Origin: Chromera velia
Lineage: Eukaryota > Sar > Chromeraceae
Assembly: GCA_018398765.1 (NCBI GenBank)
Contig: JAHBMJ010003042.1
Location: 90,081-154,080, forward strand
DNA: 64,000 nt
Direction of reading: 5' to 3'
In this document: piece after piece, positions 29,626-41,571 of the stretch
Layout of the letters: each line of letters starts with the position of its first letter
Position numbering within the stretch: the stretch's first letter is position 1
Made by a program: the position numbers and the translations under genes
The notes under the pieces: generated by a model
Seen by the model: only the letters and a program-made list of their open reading frames with translations
Database searches by the model: none
What the model was told of the DNA's origin: nothing

Positions 29626-31514
29626 ATGTTCGGAAGGCCGACACAAAGCAATCTTTCTCCTCTGGAGGTCCAAGGAACGACAGGTCCCTCTGCCGAGGAG
29701 GCGCTCCTAGAGGAGCAGGAAGACGACACTCCAGACTCCTTGAGGTCCTCGTTTATCTGTCCGCCTCCTGAAGAGTCAGTGAGCTCAGCAATGTCTCGAG
29801 GAGCACCAGTAATTCTGCCTCTTCTCTCTCGTCATCTGTGTGTCAAACAACAGAGCAGAAGTACTTTTGCATCTTTGCTCTCTCTCCTTTGCTCTATTCC
29901 GATCGTGCAGCTGTTCAAGGCGCCTCGGCTTCTGGCAGGCGGTGCGTGCCCTGATTGCAAACATTGGTGAGTGGTCACAGACCGATCGGGCCTCTGTATG
30001 GGTCGGGACAGTGGGCTCTCGTCGAAGAGGGTTTATTGTGATCAAGAGTGCCCCCTTTTCGCCATTCACTTAGCTGCCTTCCTCTTTCTTCTCTCTATCT
30101 GTCTCTCTCTTTTTGTCCCCCAACGAGAAAGCCGACACCACTTCTTATGCTCTTTCCTTCCTTCCTGTCTGTCTCTGCCTGGTCTGTGTGCAGTTGGAGG
30201 GACTGTCCTTTCGTTCCCTTTCGTCTTTCGGAGCTGTGGAGGAATCCTGGCGCCCATTTTGGTCTTCTCGTTTGCTCTGATGATGATCTTCTCTCTGATG
30301 CTCGTCACAGCGTGCTCGAGAAAGACAGGGAAAATCGAGTACTACGAAATTGCAAGACATCTGTACGGGACATCACTTGAAATGATCGTTGCCATTCTGG
30401 TGCTCATTGCTGTTTTCTTGAACACGGTGGCTGTGATCATTCTTTCCGGTGATGTCGCCACGCCGCTGTTGAAAGTCTGGGCGGGTGTGGAGATGACATC
30501 CTGGAAATTGGCCCTAGTCAAGGGGGCGGTGGTGGCCACAGTGTCGCCTTTGTGCTTCCTCAGTAGTCTGCATGCACTCAGGTGAGTCAGGTGATGACTG
30601 GATTGCCTTTTCAGTGGAACGACGACAGCCTTTTGAGATCTCAACTCAGCGTTCAGTGAGGGAGGCATGGAGAAAGCATGCATCTCTCCTCTTCATTCAT
30701 GCTGATTGACTTATGTGCCTGCGATTTCTTTAAATTAAATGAGAGGCAAGCAGGTAGGACGAGAGTTTTTGAAAGAAAAGAAACATAACGCAGAATATGA
30801 ACGTCTGGCGGTCGGCAGGTGTGGTTTTCTGCTTTGCGGCTCTTCTCTGTTTCCTCTCTGTCTGGCTTTTGCTCTTCTCCGAGAAAGGATTGCTCTCTGT
30901 TTTCCTCTGGAGAATCAGTCCGCCTCGAAATTGCCGGAGGTATCCTTGCTGACTTGCACGCAGGAATTCGTCTTTTTTCATGTTTATCGTGTGAAAGAAA
31001 GATGAACCTCTTTGACATTCTGATGCGTTGGATTGATGCATCGGGAGGGAAGGATCGTTGAGTTTCTCGTTTCGTGTCTCTCTTTGCAGGCACATGAACT
31101 TGGTGGCAAACGCTGTCGCCTTCCTGCTTATCCTCGTCGTTGTTATCAGGTTTGTTTGTGCGTTGTTTGTTTTTTTGTGAATCAATCCGTGCGTGCAACA
31201 GCAGATGTTCGAACATCCAGGAAGGCAGAGAGAGAGATACAAAGAGCCAGGGAGGAAGAAGATCAAAGAGAGACAGGTGACATGCGGACAAGCACTCGGG
31301 CAGACAAAGAGCCAGGTAGGCACATATTCAGAAAAGCAGAAGGATACGCAGATGGGCGGACAAAAATTCATGCTAACAGAGAGACAGAAGTTCACAGACA
31401 GATTGACGGGTCCGGAGAGCAGCAGGCAGACAATAAGAAAGAACCAGGCAGACAATAGGATAGTCGGGCATGGAGACACGCACACAAAAATGAGGTCTCC
31501 GTCTCCCTTCTCTC

Positions 31515-31549
<35 letters not shown>

Positions 31550-31902
31550 CGTGTCCGTCCGTCCTTCCTTCTGAGTGTGTGGTCCACCTAAACTATTTCA
31601 GTCGACTCATTGAAAGAAAGGTGCATCATCATTGCATGGTGTCGATGCTGTGTGAATGCATGGATTGGATTCACAACCCTGCATGAGTGGATGGAAGAAT
31701 TAATAAAAGAAAAGGAGATGCACCGGCAATGTCCGTCCATCAATTTCATATTTTTCCTCCCATGGCCTTTTCTTGCTTGGAGAAACTGAAATGACATGCT
31801 TATCGTTTGCTCTCTCTGAGACGGTGTGGAAGGAGATGCGAAAACTTGACGCTTCATTCATTCATACTAGTTTCCATACTCCCTTTCTCATCTTCCCCCC
31901 CC

Positions 31903-31939
<37 letters not shown>

Positions 31940-34900
31940 ATCTGTTCAAACTTTCGGCAAATACCACGAGGTGGCTGTGGTCTCTTCCACTGGGCAGATC
32001 ACCTCCATGCAAGCCTGCTCATCCTCCCTGAGGGTCACACCCAGCAATGCACTGGTCAGTCAGCCAGGTGCATGGTCTGTGAGGCAGGCAGATAGGAAGT
32101 CACTTAGTGAAGGAGAAAAGAGAATGGAGAAGAAACGAGGCATCAGGAGAACAGAAGAAAAAAGCGAGAATTGGAGCAACGCCTCAACTTTCGTGTCCCC
32201 CCATTTCTTTCTGAAAGCTAAAAAAAACTTCACAGGGTGCGTCTCAGTGGATTTGCATTAAGTTGCGTCTTGTGGCAGAACACGTGGACTGTATCACCTC
32301 TCGTCAGTACCGCAGGCAAAAATGTTTTGCCCATACCTTTCCATTCCTCGCTCGCATGGATGCCGTGGGCTCATTATTCTCCCCGAAAGCCAATGAATGT
32401 CAGCCCCGTTTGTGCTTCTCTGTTGCTTGCACGACTATCATGAATTGCTAGACCCGAGAGGCAGTGTGTGCCTATGGTGTGCACCATTCCCTTCCCTTGC
32501 CTTCCTTTCGTTTCCCTTCCCTGCCCGTCTCGTTGCTTCCTTGACTGCAGGATCTGATCACCTCAGCGCCCCTGATGGTCTCCGGATTCATCTGCCACGC
32601 CAACGTCCTGAGAGTCCACGCAGAGTTCAGACGTCAGTCAGGCAGTCAGACAGGGGGGGGGGGTCGAGGAGGGAGGGAGGAGGGAGTCGTTTCGTGCAAT
32701 GAATCATGCAGGCAGCAGGCGTGTTTGTGCACAAAGTGCCACATGGAGGGCCTGACTGAGCGGAAGAATGATTGGGTGGGTTGATCGCTGAGTGGGTGGA
32801 TGAGAGATGGGCATGCTTGACGAGAGATTGTTACCCCTTTCCCATTTTTCTCTGGCTGGTCGTCGAGCCGCTCCCGTGTTTCAATTTTCTCATCCTTTCT
32901 TCTTCCTACTCCATTTACGGCGCACGCGTGTTTGTTTGTGTCACATGCAGGGCCAACAAAAGTTCGATTCTACGGCGTACTCTGGACGGCCATTCTGTAT
33001 GCTGCCTTGATGTACTGCCTCGTCGGGGCTTTTGGGTCATTCAATTTTTTGTTTTTGTTTTGGGGTGGGGTGGGGCTTCTTGTGTGTGCTGTTCTTGTGC
33101 ATGTTTTTTCTTAGAATTTCATCAGTGAAGAGGAGCGACTCTGTCCTTTTTAGAGGCTTCCTTGTGTCTTTCTTTGGCGTTCTTTCTTCTGTCAGAGAGA
33201 GCATTCTTTCCCGTCTCTTCAACAAAAGTGTAGTGAGGGAGAGAAGCATTTAAAGGAAGTCCTCTTTTTGTGAGTTCAGCACGCAGGCTTTTGGAGCAGA
33301 AAGTATCCGCGTGGTGAAGGAACAGAAGGCAAAATAGAAAGAAGCATCACTTATTGAGTCTCCGAAAGGACCGGGCAGAATACTCTAATTAAGGGTGCAC
33401 CAGAAATATACATGCGTGGCCCGCCACATAATTTCAATCTCTTTCCACCGTCCACTTCCCCTGTCCCTTCCTTCAGATACGTCTACGCGAGCTGCATGAC
33501 GTGCGGCAACATTCTCCTTAACTTTCCCCCAGAGGGTCTGTCTGTCTGTCTTTCTCTCTGTTCGATTTGACAATGATTCAAGAGAAGGACGGGAAGAAAA
33601 GAAAAGAACATATGGTTCCTCTTCTCTCACGATTCAGATCTGTGTTGTCGTCAAGAAAAGACAAAAATCAACGCACTCTCTGGAAACACATCCCCGAAAA
33701 GGCTCTCGCAAGTCATGCACCACTCTCGACAATTTGCACAGAGAAAGTCCGTTACCGGCCTGCGAGCCACGGTTCTCGTGAGTTGTTGGTTTCTTTCTCT
33801 CTCTGCGTCTCCGCGTCTCTCTCTCTCTCTCTGTCTGTCTCTCTCTCGCATACGCATATCCACACTCGCAGTCACCCCTGCGATCGGGACTCGGTTCGTG
33901 ATGATCTTGTCCTCAGCGTCCGTGTGGGCGTGTATGCGTCTGCCTGTGTACATGCCGGTCTGCGTGTTTGCTTGCGTATGATGTCTTGACTTCATCTGCC
34001 CCCTTAATTAATTGTGTCTGCTTACCCACCTGCATGATGTCTGTCTGTCTCATCGATCTCCGCATGCACGCCTGCACGCAGATGTGCTCGCACAGGTCCT
34101 GAGGGTGTTGATGGGTCTGATCGTGCTGGGCAACATTCCGATGCAGGTGGGTAGGTCAGGGCAGGCAGGCAGAGAGACAGAAAGAGACCAGCACCCTGGG
34201 CAGAGATAAGACATGCAGACAGGCTGATGGGGAGAGGGACGGAGGAAAAGAAAGCGAGACAGACGGACAGAGAGACTGACGCAGAGTGGGGGGGTGGAAT
34301 GGAGGAGACAGAAAGACTGACAGCTGCCAGAGAAGCAGGGGCTAGGCAGGCATGTGCATTTCTGTGTTTTAGTTGCTTGAACAGCTGTTTCAGTGAGAAC
34401 GAACCTCAACCGACCTGCTCGGTCAGTAAGTGATGGCAGATGTCTTTTCTCGTCTTTACCTCTCCTTCTATTTCATCAGTCTGAGGCATTCCCACTAATG
34501 CTTTATTCGCTTCCGTGTTCTTCTCTGTTTGTTTCCTTCCCCCCTTTCTTCTGGTTGATTGCAGGTGCTGCCGGGTCGGAAGGCCTTTTTCTTTCTCGCG
34601 AAGAACACCCGTTTCCTCCGCCAGTCGATTGTCTTCCGAGAACCCTTCAGAGGCTGTCCCCATCCAGTCACCGTCTCAGGCCAAGCTCTCAACTCAGAGA
34701 ATCAGGAACAGACAGCAGAGACCCTGGAGGCGACATCCTATCAGCCCCCTCGGCTGGTTGGGGCCGAGGAGTCGGTTTTCCCCCCTCCCACAGATGTCAA
34801 GAGGCAGCAGACTTTCCCCCCTCCCACAGATGTCAACAGGCAGCAGACTGCCCCTGCAGACCATCAGCACACTTTGGAAGAATCTCAGACGAAGGAATCT

Positions 34901-36430
34901 CTCCGTCCCACCACGCCGCCGTCGATGAGTGAAAGACCGTCGTCGGCACCCATGCGTCAAATCCCCCCTCCGACTTTACTTCCAGCACAAGCACCAAGCA
35001 TACAGAACAGATCTTTAGATCGGAATGGCGTTCGAGGAATACGATCGCCTCCAACTGAGAAGAGGCCGATGCCTTCCTTAGAGGGAGTCGGAGGTTCTGC
35101 AGGCCAACTGCAGTCCAAAAGCAGGGCCCCCCTTCTTGGTTTTTGTCCAGGGCGTCTGGCCGACAGTTTTGCGGCCTCTCTAGTTGCCCCTTATGAAGAT
35201 GAGTCATCCTTTCCTGGGGCCTCTTTTTTGGCTCACAAGACAACGAAGATTTGCGCCAAGTGCCGAAAGGCCACCTGTCGGAATGCCGTTGTCGTTCCTG
35301 CTGTGGAGGTCGTTGAGGGCGAACCGAGAACGTTGGTCTCTGATCTCGAGAACCAACTGAAGTCAGACGTGATCAGAAAACTTTCTGCACCCCACGTACC
35401 GTCTGCAGAGTTTGCGCTTCCGTCTCCCCCCTCAGTTGAGGAGTATGAGCCTCGGCCGAGTGTGCCCCTGGACCCTCAAGTCATGGGCCCACCACGCCTC
35501 AAGTCTGTCTCTGTGCCAGGGCCCGCGGCCGTAGTGCAAGCGAGGACACGAAGTGAGTCACGGGGAGTGCCGATGGCCCTCCGTTTGCGTTCTCCTGTGC
35601 GTCAAAGGGGGGGGGAGGGAGAGGGGGGGGAGGGAGGAACCGAGAGGACAGCGTCGACCGAGGCGGCAAGATTTGAGGGGGGCCAACCCACGGGTAGAGG
35701 AGGTGTGGGGGGGGTGACAGAGGAGGAGGAGATAGAGGTGGACACCGAGGTTGCGATTGATCCCTCAGTTATGGCTGCACGCTGGGCGTTTGGGGTCTTT
35801 ACGCTCATGTTTGTTGGCGCGGCACTTGCAGCGGTCAGTTCAGATGAGTTGAGATGAGATTGCTTGATGCCTGCATGTCGGTGCAGCAGGCAGTTTGTCT
35901 TGTTTGTCTCGCCTTCTCTCTGCGTGTCCGCTCCAAGCGTTCTATCCTCACGTATGGGGAGTGGGTATTTTTTTTCCTTCACCTTGCGTATGTGGATTCT
36001 CCCGCCAGCTCGATTGAAACGTGTCTCGATGCAGTCTCCCCCCCTCTGACCTGACCAACGAAGGGTAGTGAAGAAAAATCAGGCTGTCTGGGATGCCATG
36101 AACCTTCACGCCATTCTTCAGAAGAGGAACATATTGCTTTCTCTGTTGCTACTTGGTTGGTGCCTTTGCTTTGCTTGTCTGCAGGCCATTTTCCTCCAAA
36201 ACATCGTGACTGTCTACTCCTTCGGGGGCGCCTTCGTGTCCGTCTCCCTTGCCTTCATCCTTCCCGCAGTCATGTACCTCAAAATCGCCCAGCACGAGCC
36301 GCTCTCACTCAGACATCCGTTCAAGGTCCTCTCCTACTTCTTTCTTGTCATCGCTGTGCCTCTGGCGCTTTTGGGCGTTCTGCGTGCGTCAGTGAACTTT
36401 GATGCTCCCTCCTGTCCCTCGGCAGGCTGA
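29626..36430 (+). CDS. AAAP-family amino acid transporter with ~380-residue loop insertion, 12 exons
   Basis: Exons 29626-29808, 29939-29966, 30194-30581, 31090-31149, 31940-32054, 32551-32632, 32951-33035, 33477-33535, 33872-33957, 34096-34146, 34565-35833 and 36185-36430; every phase agrees and the total is 883 residues. Family marks: TM1 IVGGTVLSFPFVFRSCGG after a 61-residue cytosolic N-terminus, VVATVSPLCFLSSLHAL, APLMVSGFICHANVLRVHAE (the conserved His-containing helix), LVGAFGYVYAS, and the last helices IVTVYSFGGAFVSVSLAFIL and VLSYFFLVIAVPLALLGVL. It is a secondary amino acid carrier, probably proton- or sodium-coupled; substrate and membrane are unknown. Exon 11 inserts about 380 disordered Pro/Ser/Glu residues (roughly 400-785) between late TM helices, with a 12-residue tandem repeat (FPPPTDVxRQQT) and a Cys cluster (ICAKCRKATC). 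A recent exonised intron is unlikely because the 423 codons stay fully open. Confidence 0.93.
31517..31547. repeat. TC microsatellite, AAAP intron 4
   Basis: Uninterrupted (TC)n on the sense strand of the intron between the exons ending at 31149 and starting at 31940. Confidence 0.95.
31905..31937. repeat. TG microsatellite directly before an AAAP splice acceptor
   Basis: (TG)n running to the GTGCAG acceptor at 31939; here it takes the place of a normal pyrimidine tract. Confidence 0.95.
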
Positions 36431-37743
36431 AGAAAAATGCCCCTTGACTTTGACGGGGAGAAAGAAAGGAAGAAAGTAAAAAAGAAAGAAAGAAAGAAAG
36501 AAAGAAGAACAGAATAAAGAAAGGATGGGACAGGGCAGTGGGAGATCGAATTCGGATCTTTGTGTGTTGGTTGTCAGCATTTTTGAATGAGAAAGCCGCG
36601 ATCGGGTGAAACTTTGATAGAGCAGTACAGTAAAGTTTTTGTCTGTTTTGTGAAATCACTGTTGTATGTGTCGTTCAACTTTGCGGCATTTTGGATGCGC
36701 GACGGGAAACGCAAATTCCGACAACTAAACTCACCACCTTCCGGGAAAAACTGGAATGTAGACATGACTTTTGTTTTGCTTTCGGCAGTCTTATGAGGCA
36801 TGGTCGGTATGTGGAGGATGAACGTGTTGTATCGATAGTAGTAAGCCTTTTTTTGGTGCACTCTTTTTCTCTCCTCTTCGTTGACTCATTTTTCTCTCGC
36901 TCTTTCTTTTTTTCCTTTCCTCCTTTATTTGTTTCTACTGACTTGTCTGATCTTTCTTTCTTTTGACTTTGTCTGCTCTCTCTTTCTTTGTCTCTCTGTC
37001 TTTCTTTCCCATCCTTTGTTCCTTCGTGCTTTCTTTCTTTCTTCCTTTGTTTCTTCCTGTCTCTCATACCATGCGGCAAGCCGGTCGGCACGGGAATTCA
37101 AATGAGCGCGTTGCTCTTACGTTTTTTTGTCCTTTATCCGTATCTTGTGTGGTGCGGGGAGTCGGTGGGCGCGCGCCCGATTCTCTCGAGCCATGGTATG
37201 TTTCTTGCCTCTTGCAAGATGTGCCTTTTCTGCTGCAGTGCGTGCCGCTGCATCCATCTGTGTGAATCCGTACCTTGATTTGTACAGTAGCGGTGCACGG
37301 ATCCTTCCTCGAATGGGGTGACGGCAAAGCTGCCATCAAAGTTTGACAGTCTTCTCTTGCGCTTGCTGTCGAGGCTTGCATGTGGCAGCAATTACACAAA
37401 TTCGTCAGTATAGTTCAATGACGGACTCGTTTTTGCATGTGGGCCTAGATACGGGCGGTCCATTTATTGTCTGTTGTGTTAACAATGAGTCCTGTGTGAA
37501 TGATTCCTGCAGAGGCGCGTCTTAGTTGCGCAAGCGGTTCTCCTTATTCTAGTGCCGGTCGATCGAATCGATCGGGCCCTCCACGTACTGTTTCAACTTT
37601 CAATGTTTTGTCCCCATCTAGCTAGGTCCCCGGACATGCGGATTCAAGTTCAAGTTCTTAAACGAATCAACTCATTCTTTTCTGCGCTAGTTTCTGCGGC
37701 GTGTCTACCATCTATGAGTCGGCTCACTATGTCAAAACAGTGA

Positions 37744-37776
37744 AAATAGTAAAAATAGTAACTATTTTTACTATTT
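37744..37776. repeat. Perfect 16-bp inverted repeat with 1-nt loop
   Basis: AAATAGTAAAAATAGT at 37744-37759 is followed after one A by its exact complement at 37761-37776. Further imperfect copies of the TAGTAAAATAG motif follow to about 37850, so this may be the edge of a decayed AT-rich foldback element. Confidence 0.85.
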
Positions 37777-37880
37777 GCTGTACGCTTAATAGTAAAATAG
37801 TTTATAATAGTTCATTATTTTCACTATTTTGATAGTAAAATAGCATAGAAAATATTATACAAATGGTTTTAAACGCGTTT

Positions 37881-37955
37881 GATTGATTGATTGATTGATT
37901 GATATGTTCCACCCTAGGGCCTTCCCGCTATGTCTATCTGTCGCCAGAGCTAGCG
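37881..37955 (-). mobile_element. 5'-truncated LINE family A tail (minus orientation)
   Basis: Reverse complement matches the 3' end of the LINE at 52885-54143 over about 50 bp: GCTAGCTCTGGCGACAGATA, then the CCCTAGGG-containing segment, AACATATC and an (AATC)n tail. Two bases differ near the tail. The copy is very short, typical of abortive reverse transcription. Confidence 0.8.
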
Positions 37956-38850
37956 GTTTGAAATAAGTAGATCGAACAACGTTAGACGGTTTTTATCACA
38001 TAATTACCCCCCCAAAAAAATATTGCCCCATTTTAGGAAATTGGAGTGAAATGGGAGCTTCCCTTTTTTATACCCCAATTTAATAAGGCTTTTTTTTTTT
38101 GCTGTGACATGCTAGGTGATATGCCTAGCGTTCGTCGCGTCCGCTTGACCGCGGACACGAAAACGTTTTGTAAGTGCTCCTCGTTTCGCTTTCCAGGTAT
38201 ATTTCTGGGTATTTCCGGCCCAATAAATTCCGGGTCCCTGATATTTTGTTAGATCAAACGAGCAGCGTCACTAGTACGAGCTCACCTCTTGACACTGCAA
38301 ATCAACACCTGGCAGTGGACTCTGACGACTCAGAGCTGCAGAGAAACTCGAAACATTAAGCCTACAAATAGCTTTTTTAAAATATATATAGATATAGATA
38401 TAGATATATATATGTTTCTCCCCTAATATCCATATCCGACTCTAGCTTGCACATTGAACGCCGCATTCTTGTACATAAATATTATGATAAAATAGAGATG
38501 TTCTCTAATTAAGGCAATCTCTATGAATTCACATCGGTTTGTCCTTGGGTTTGTCCTTTCAAGACTCTTTTTGAATCGTTGAAGTCTTGATTTCTGAAGA
38601 AAGAGAAGCACCTCACCAAACCAGCAAATCTGTATGTCGACCATGCTCTTCCCTAAGCAACCTGCATGAATGCACTCATGCATGGATCTTCGACAACCAG
38701 AACTCTCTACCTCTCTCTCCCCACCCTCGCTCTCTTTGTCCTCCGTCCATTCGTCCTTCCAAGATGTATCCGAGTCAAAACACAGGAAAGAAGATTCAGC
38801 ACACGCACAAAGTCTTCGATCAACATACACACGGAAAAAATCAACGGACA

Positions 38851-38862
38851 CAGGCAGACAGG

Positions 38863-38893
<31 letters not shown>
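38851..38893. repeat. CAGA tetranucleotide microsatellite
   Basis: (CAGA)n / (GACA)n array, almost perfect. Confidence 0.95.
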
Positions 38894-38895
<2 letters not shown>

Positions 38896-41571
38896 CAATC
38901 GTTCTTGATTTTTCCTGCTTCTCTTCAAGGACACAGACAGACAGACGAATGCCACAAACAACGGGGGGAGGGCAACGATTTTTAGTGAAACGAAAGACAG
39001 ACATAGAGACACATGCAGGCTGCACTTTGCGCTGCACGAGCGTGGAGTGAGTTGGGTCGACCCACGCACGAATGAGGTACAGGTTCGTGCGTAGGAGTTT
39101 GCTTCACAGATGAAGTGCATGGAGGGGGGCGAAGAAAGCGAGACCGAGAAGACGAAGCAAAGAAGAAAGAGAGCATGGAAGAAACCAAACAAAGAAGGAA
39201 AAAACAGAACGGATGGAGGAAGGAAACATCTCACGCCACGAACCTTTTCATGATTTTGAAACGGCACAAACGTACATACAGAAATGCACGGATTGCACTA
39301 TCGTGAACAGAACAAAAAACATACTAAACAGACACGAACCAAAGAAGGCACAAAGAAAAAAGTCGTCCACCAATCAAGCAAAGAAGCAGCATGGAACGAA
39401 AGAAAGCAAAAAAAATCTTTCCTTCCTTTCATGCTCTTCCTCTCCCGCCCCGCCCCCCCTTGCACGAAAAGTCCACGCCAACATTCATGCTCCTTTCCTT
39501 GGCCCCTTGTCGTCTCCACTGGTCTCACGACCCTTCACACTTGGTCTATCTATCCACCAAAGCCTCTTTTCTTTTCCGTATCGTACAAAAGAACCAACCC
39601 ATCCGTCCACTTCAGGAGCATGTGGCAAGAAAAGAATGGAGAATTCAGGCAGACCCCGGCCCTCTACTCTCTGTTCTCCTTTTCCCTTTCTAAACCCTCC
39701 ACAAACTGTTGTTTCGCTTTTCTCCTCTGTGGCGACCTTCCTCTACTGCGTGCTTCCCCTGAGTGCCTGCTCTTCACTCAGCTCATCGGCACTCTCTCTC
39801 TTCTCCTCGTTCACACAATGCAAATAAGAAGGGAGGGAGGATTTCTGTCCTCTCCTCATTACTTCGTCGTCTTCTTCCACCTCCAACTTCCTTTTGCCAA
39901 TCTGGCGCTTCTGTCCGAACCTTCCTGCTGACACATTTTGTGAACAAGAAAGAAGATGTCGGATGAGGAGAGCAGAGAGGGAGTGCTCTATGCGGTCTTG
40001 ATGAAGAGAAGAAAATGAAGTCGTTGTTTTTCAAGGCAACAACAGGATTGGGTACTTCCTTTCCCGTCCCCGTGGTTTTTGTTCTGACGCATGCAGGGAG
40101 ACATTTGCTGCCGCCTTTTTGGCACCGCAGCTTCCTTTTCAAGCCTTTCTTTCGCGCTTTTCGTTTTTATCCCCGTGTTCTCCCTCCCCTTTCCTTTCAC
40201 CTGTTCGGACAAGAATTTGGTCCACAACGAAAGACACACACACCGGCGACCGACAAGCCCTTTTCTTCCTTCCTTCCTTCCTGCCTGCCTCTCCGTTTGT
40301 CTCTAGACTTGACTTCGAAACGATTGTCTGCCTTTTCTCTAACTCACTTTCTGACTCTACAACCTTGGCGCTGAGAGGGAAGTCTGTCTCTATGATACAC
40401 TCCAATACAGTTCCATGCTCCTCTCTCCCCGTATCTCTTTGTGCTTCGCCAACACACAAGTCGCCCTTAATGTCCTATCTATGAACTTTGAAACAGACAA
40501 ACAGAGCCTAGTCCGCTTTCTCTCTACATTCCTCGTCCTTCTTCCTTTTCTTCTCTGGACTGTCAATCATGCAAAGGAAGCGTTTCTTCCGTTTTGGTAC
40601 TATTCTCCCTACTCTCGACCCCGGTCACACTCCTCTCCTCCTCTACTATAAGTGAGACAGACCTTCCAGGGCTCCCTTCAAATGCATTTCTGTGTTGCCT
40701 GCTACTCAAGCTATTCAGGCTCTCCTCCCTTCGGTCGCGACATCACCACTGGTCTTTCTTTTTCCTTTCTTCTTTCAATTACGCGGTATGAGATAATGTT
40801 CCTATGATACAAACAGAAACAGAAACACACAGGATGTGCACGAAGGGCGCACGGGTGACCTAAGAGCCTGACCCCGTCGGTCCGAAAGGAAAAACGAAGG
40901 GGGAGTTAGGCTGAGAACAGAAGAAAAAAAACAAAGAGAAAAAGCGCCCAGCCAGCTGTCTATCGTCATATCTCTGCAAGCCTTCATTCAGACAGGAGAC
41001 CTCCTTCCTTCTCTGCATCTCCTGGCAGAAAGAGGTTGCCATCGATCCATCCATCCATCCGCACTTTTTCATCTGTATCTGTCTAACTGCTTCTCTGTTT
41101 CTCTCAGTGGACTCATTGAAGGACCTTATTTCATCCCGTCTCCGAGTGCATCTTCTTTGACGCTTCAAGGAGCGAGACAGACAGGCAGATAGGAAGCAAG
41201 GAAGGAACAATCACATGCAAGGACGCACGCACGCACCACGCACAAATGCAAGGTTTCGCAAAAAGGAAGGAAAAGAACAATTCAGGAAAAAGTCCCACCC
41301 CAATTCTTAGCTACAAGACTTCCGTGCCTTCATCAAGCCCTCGCTCCCTGCCTCAGACCGTTGTTCGGTTCTGCTTCTCTCTCTCCCCCCCCCCGCACCT
41401 CTCGTGCCACACGACCGAAGAGTTCTGCACGATGTGGGAAGCAGAAGCACATGCGGGGAAGAGCACGACAGTTAAGAAACGAAAGAGCATACATCAAGCC
41501 AACAAACACGCGCCTCTCCCCCTCTCCATCTCGAATTCTTCGAGTCCAGTCAAAGACACAGGAGGGAAGGA

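Larger units (their letters stand above)
36431..41571. other. Low-complexity and AT-rich intergenic stretch, no gene supported
   Basis: 36431-36560: AAAP 3' region with a GAAA repeat. 36560-37740: T-rich DNA and a GC-balanced patch (37100-37560) whose ORFs on both strands are unconvincing. 37740-38480: AT-rich island with a perfect hairpin and a LINE tail. 38480-41571: long C/T-rich tracts on the plus strand. ORFs of 100-215 codons there are Ser/Leu/Phe/Pro-rich shadows of the pyrimidine bias with no motif and no consistent splice pattern. Part of it may be 3' UTR of the PB1 gene. Confidence 0.5.

Noticed and set aside
30653-31587. Minus-strand ORFs of 212 and 285 codons
   Set aside because: Lie across AAAP introns and exon 4 in antisense; include TC-microsatellite translation.
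36068-36184. Possible extra AAAP coding segment before the last exon
   Set aside because: In frame with the last exon, but the exon 11 donor and the acceptor at 36184 join helices exactly as in the family; the segment would disrupt the last helices.
38587-40484. Many ORFs of 80-215 codons on both strands
   Set aside because: Low-complexity Ser/Phe/Leu/Pro composition from C/T-rich DNA; no motif and no splice consistency.
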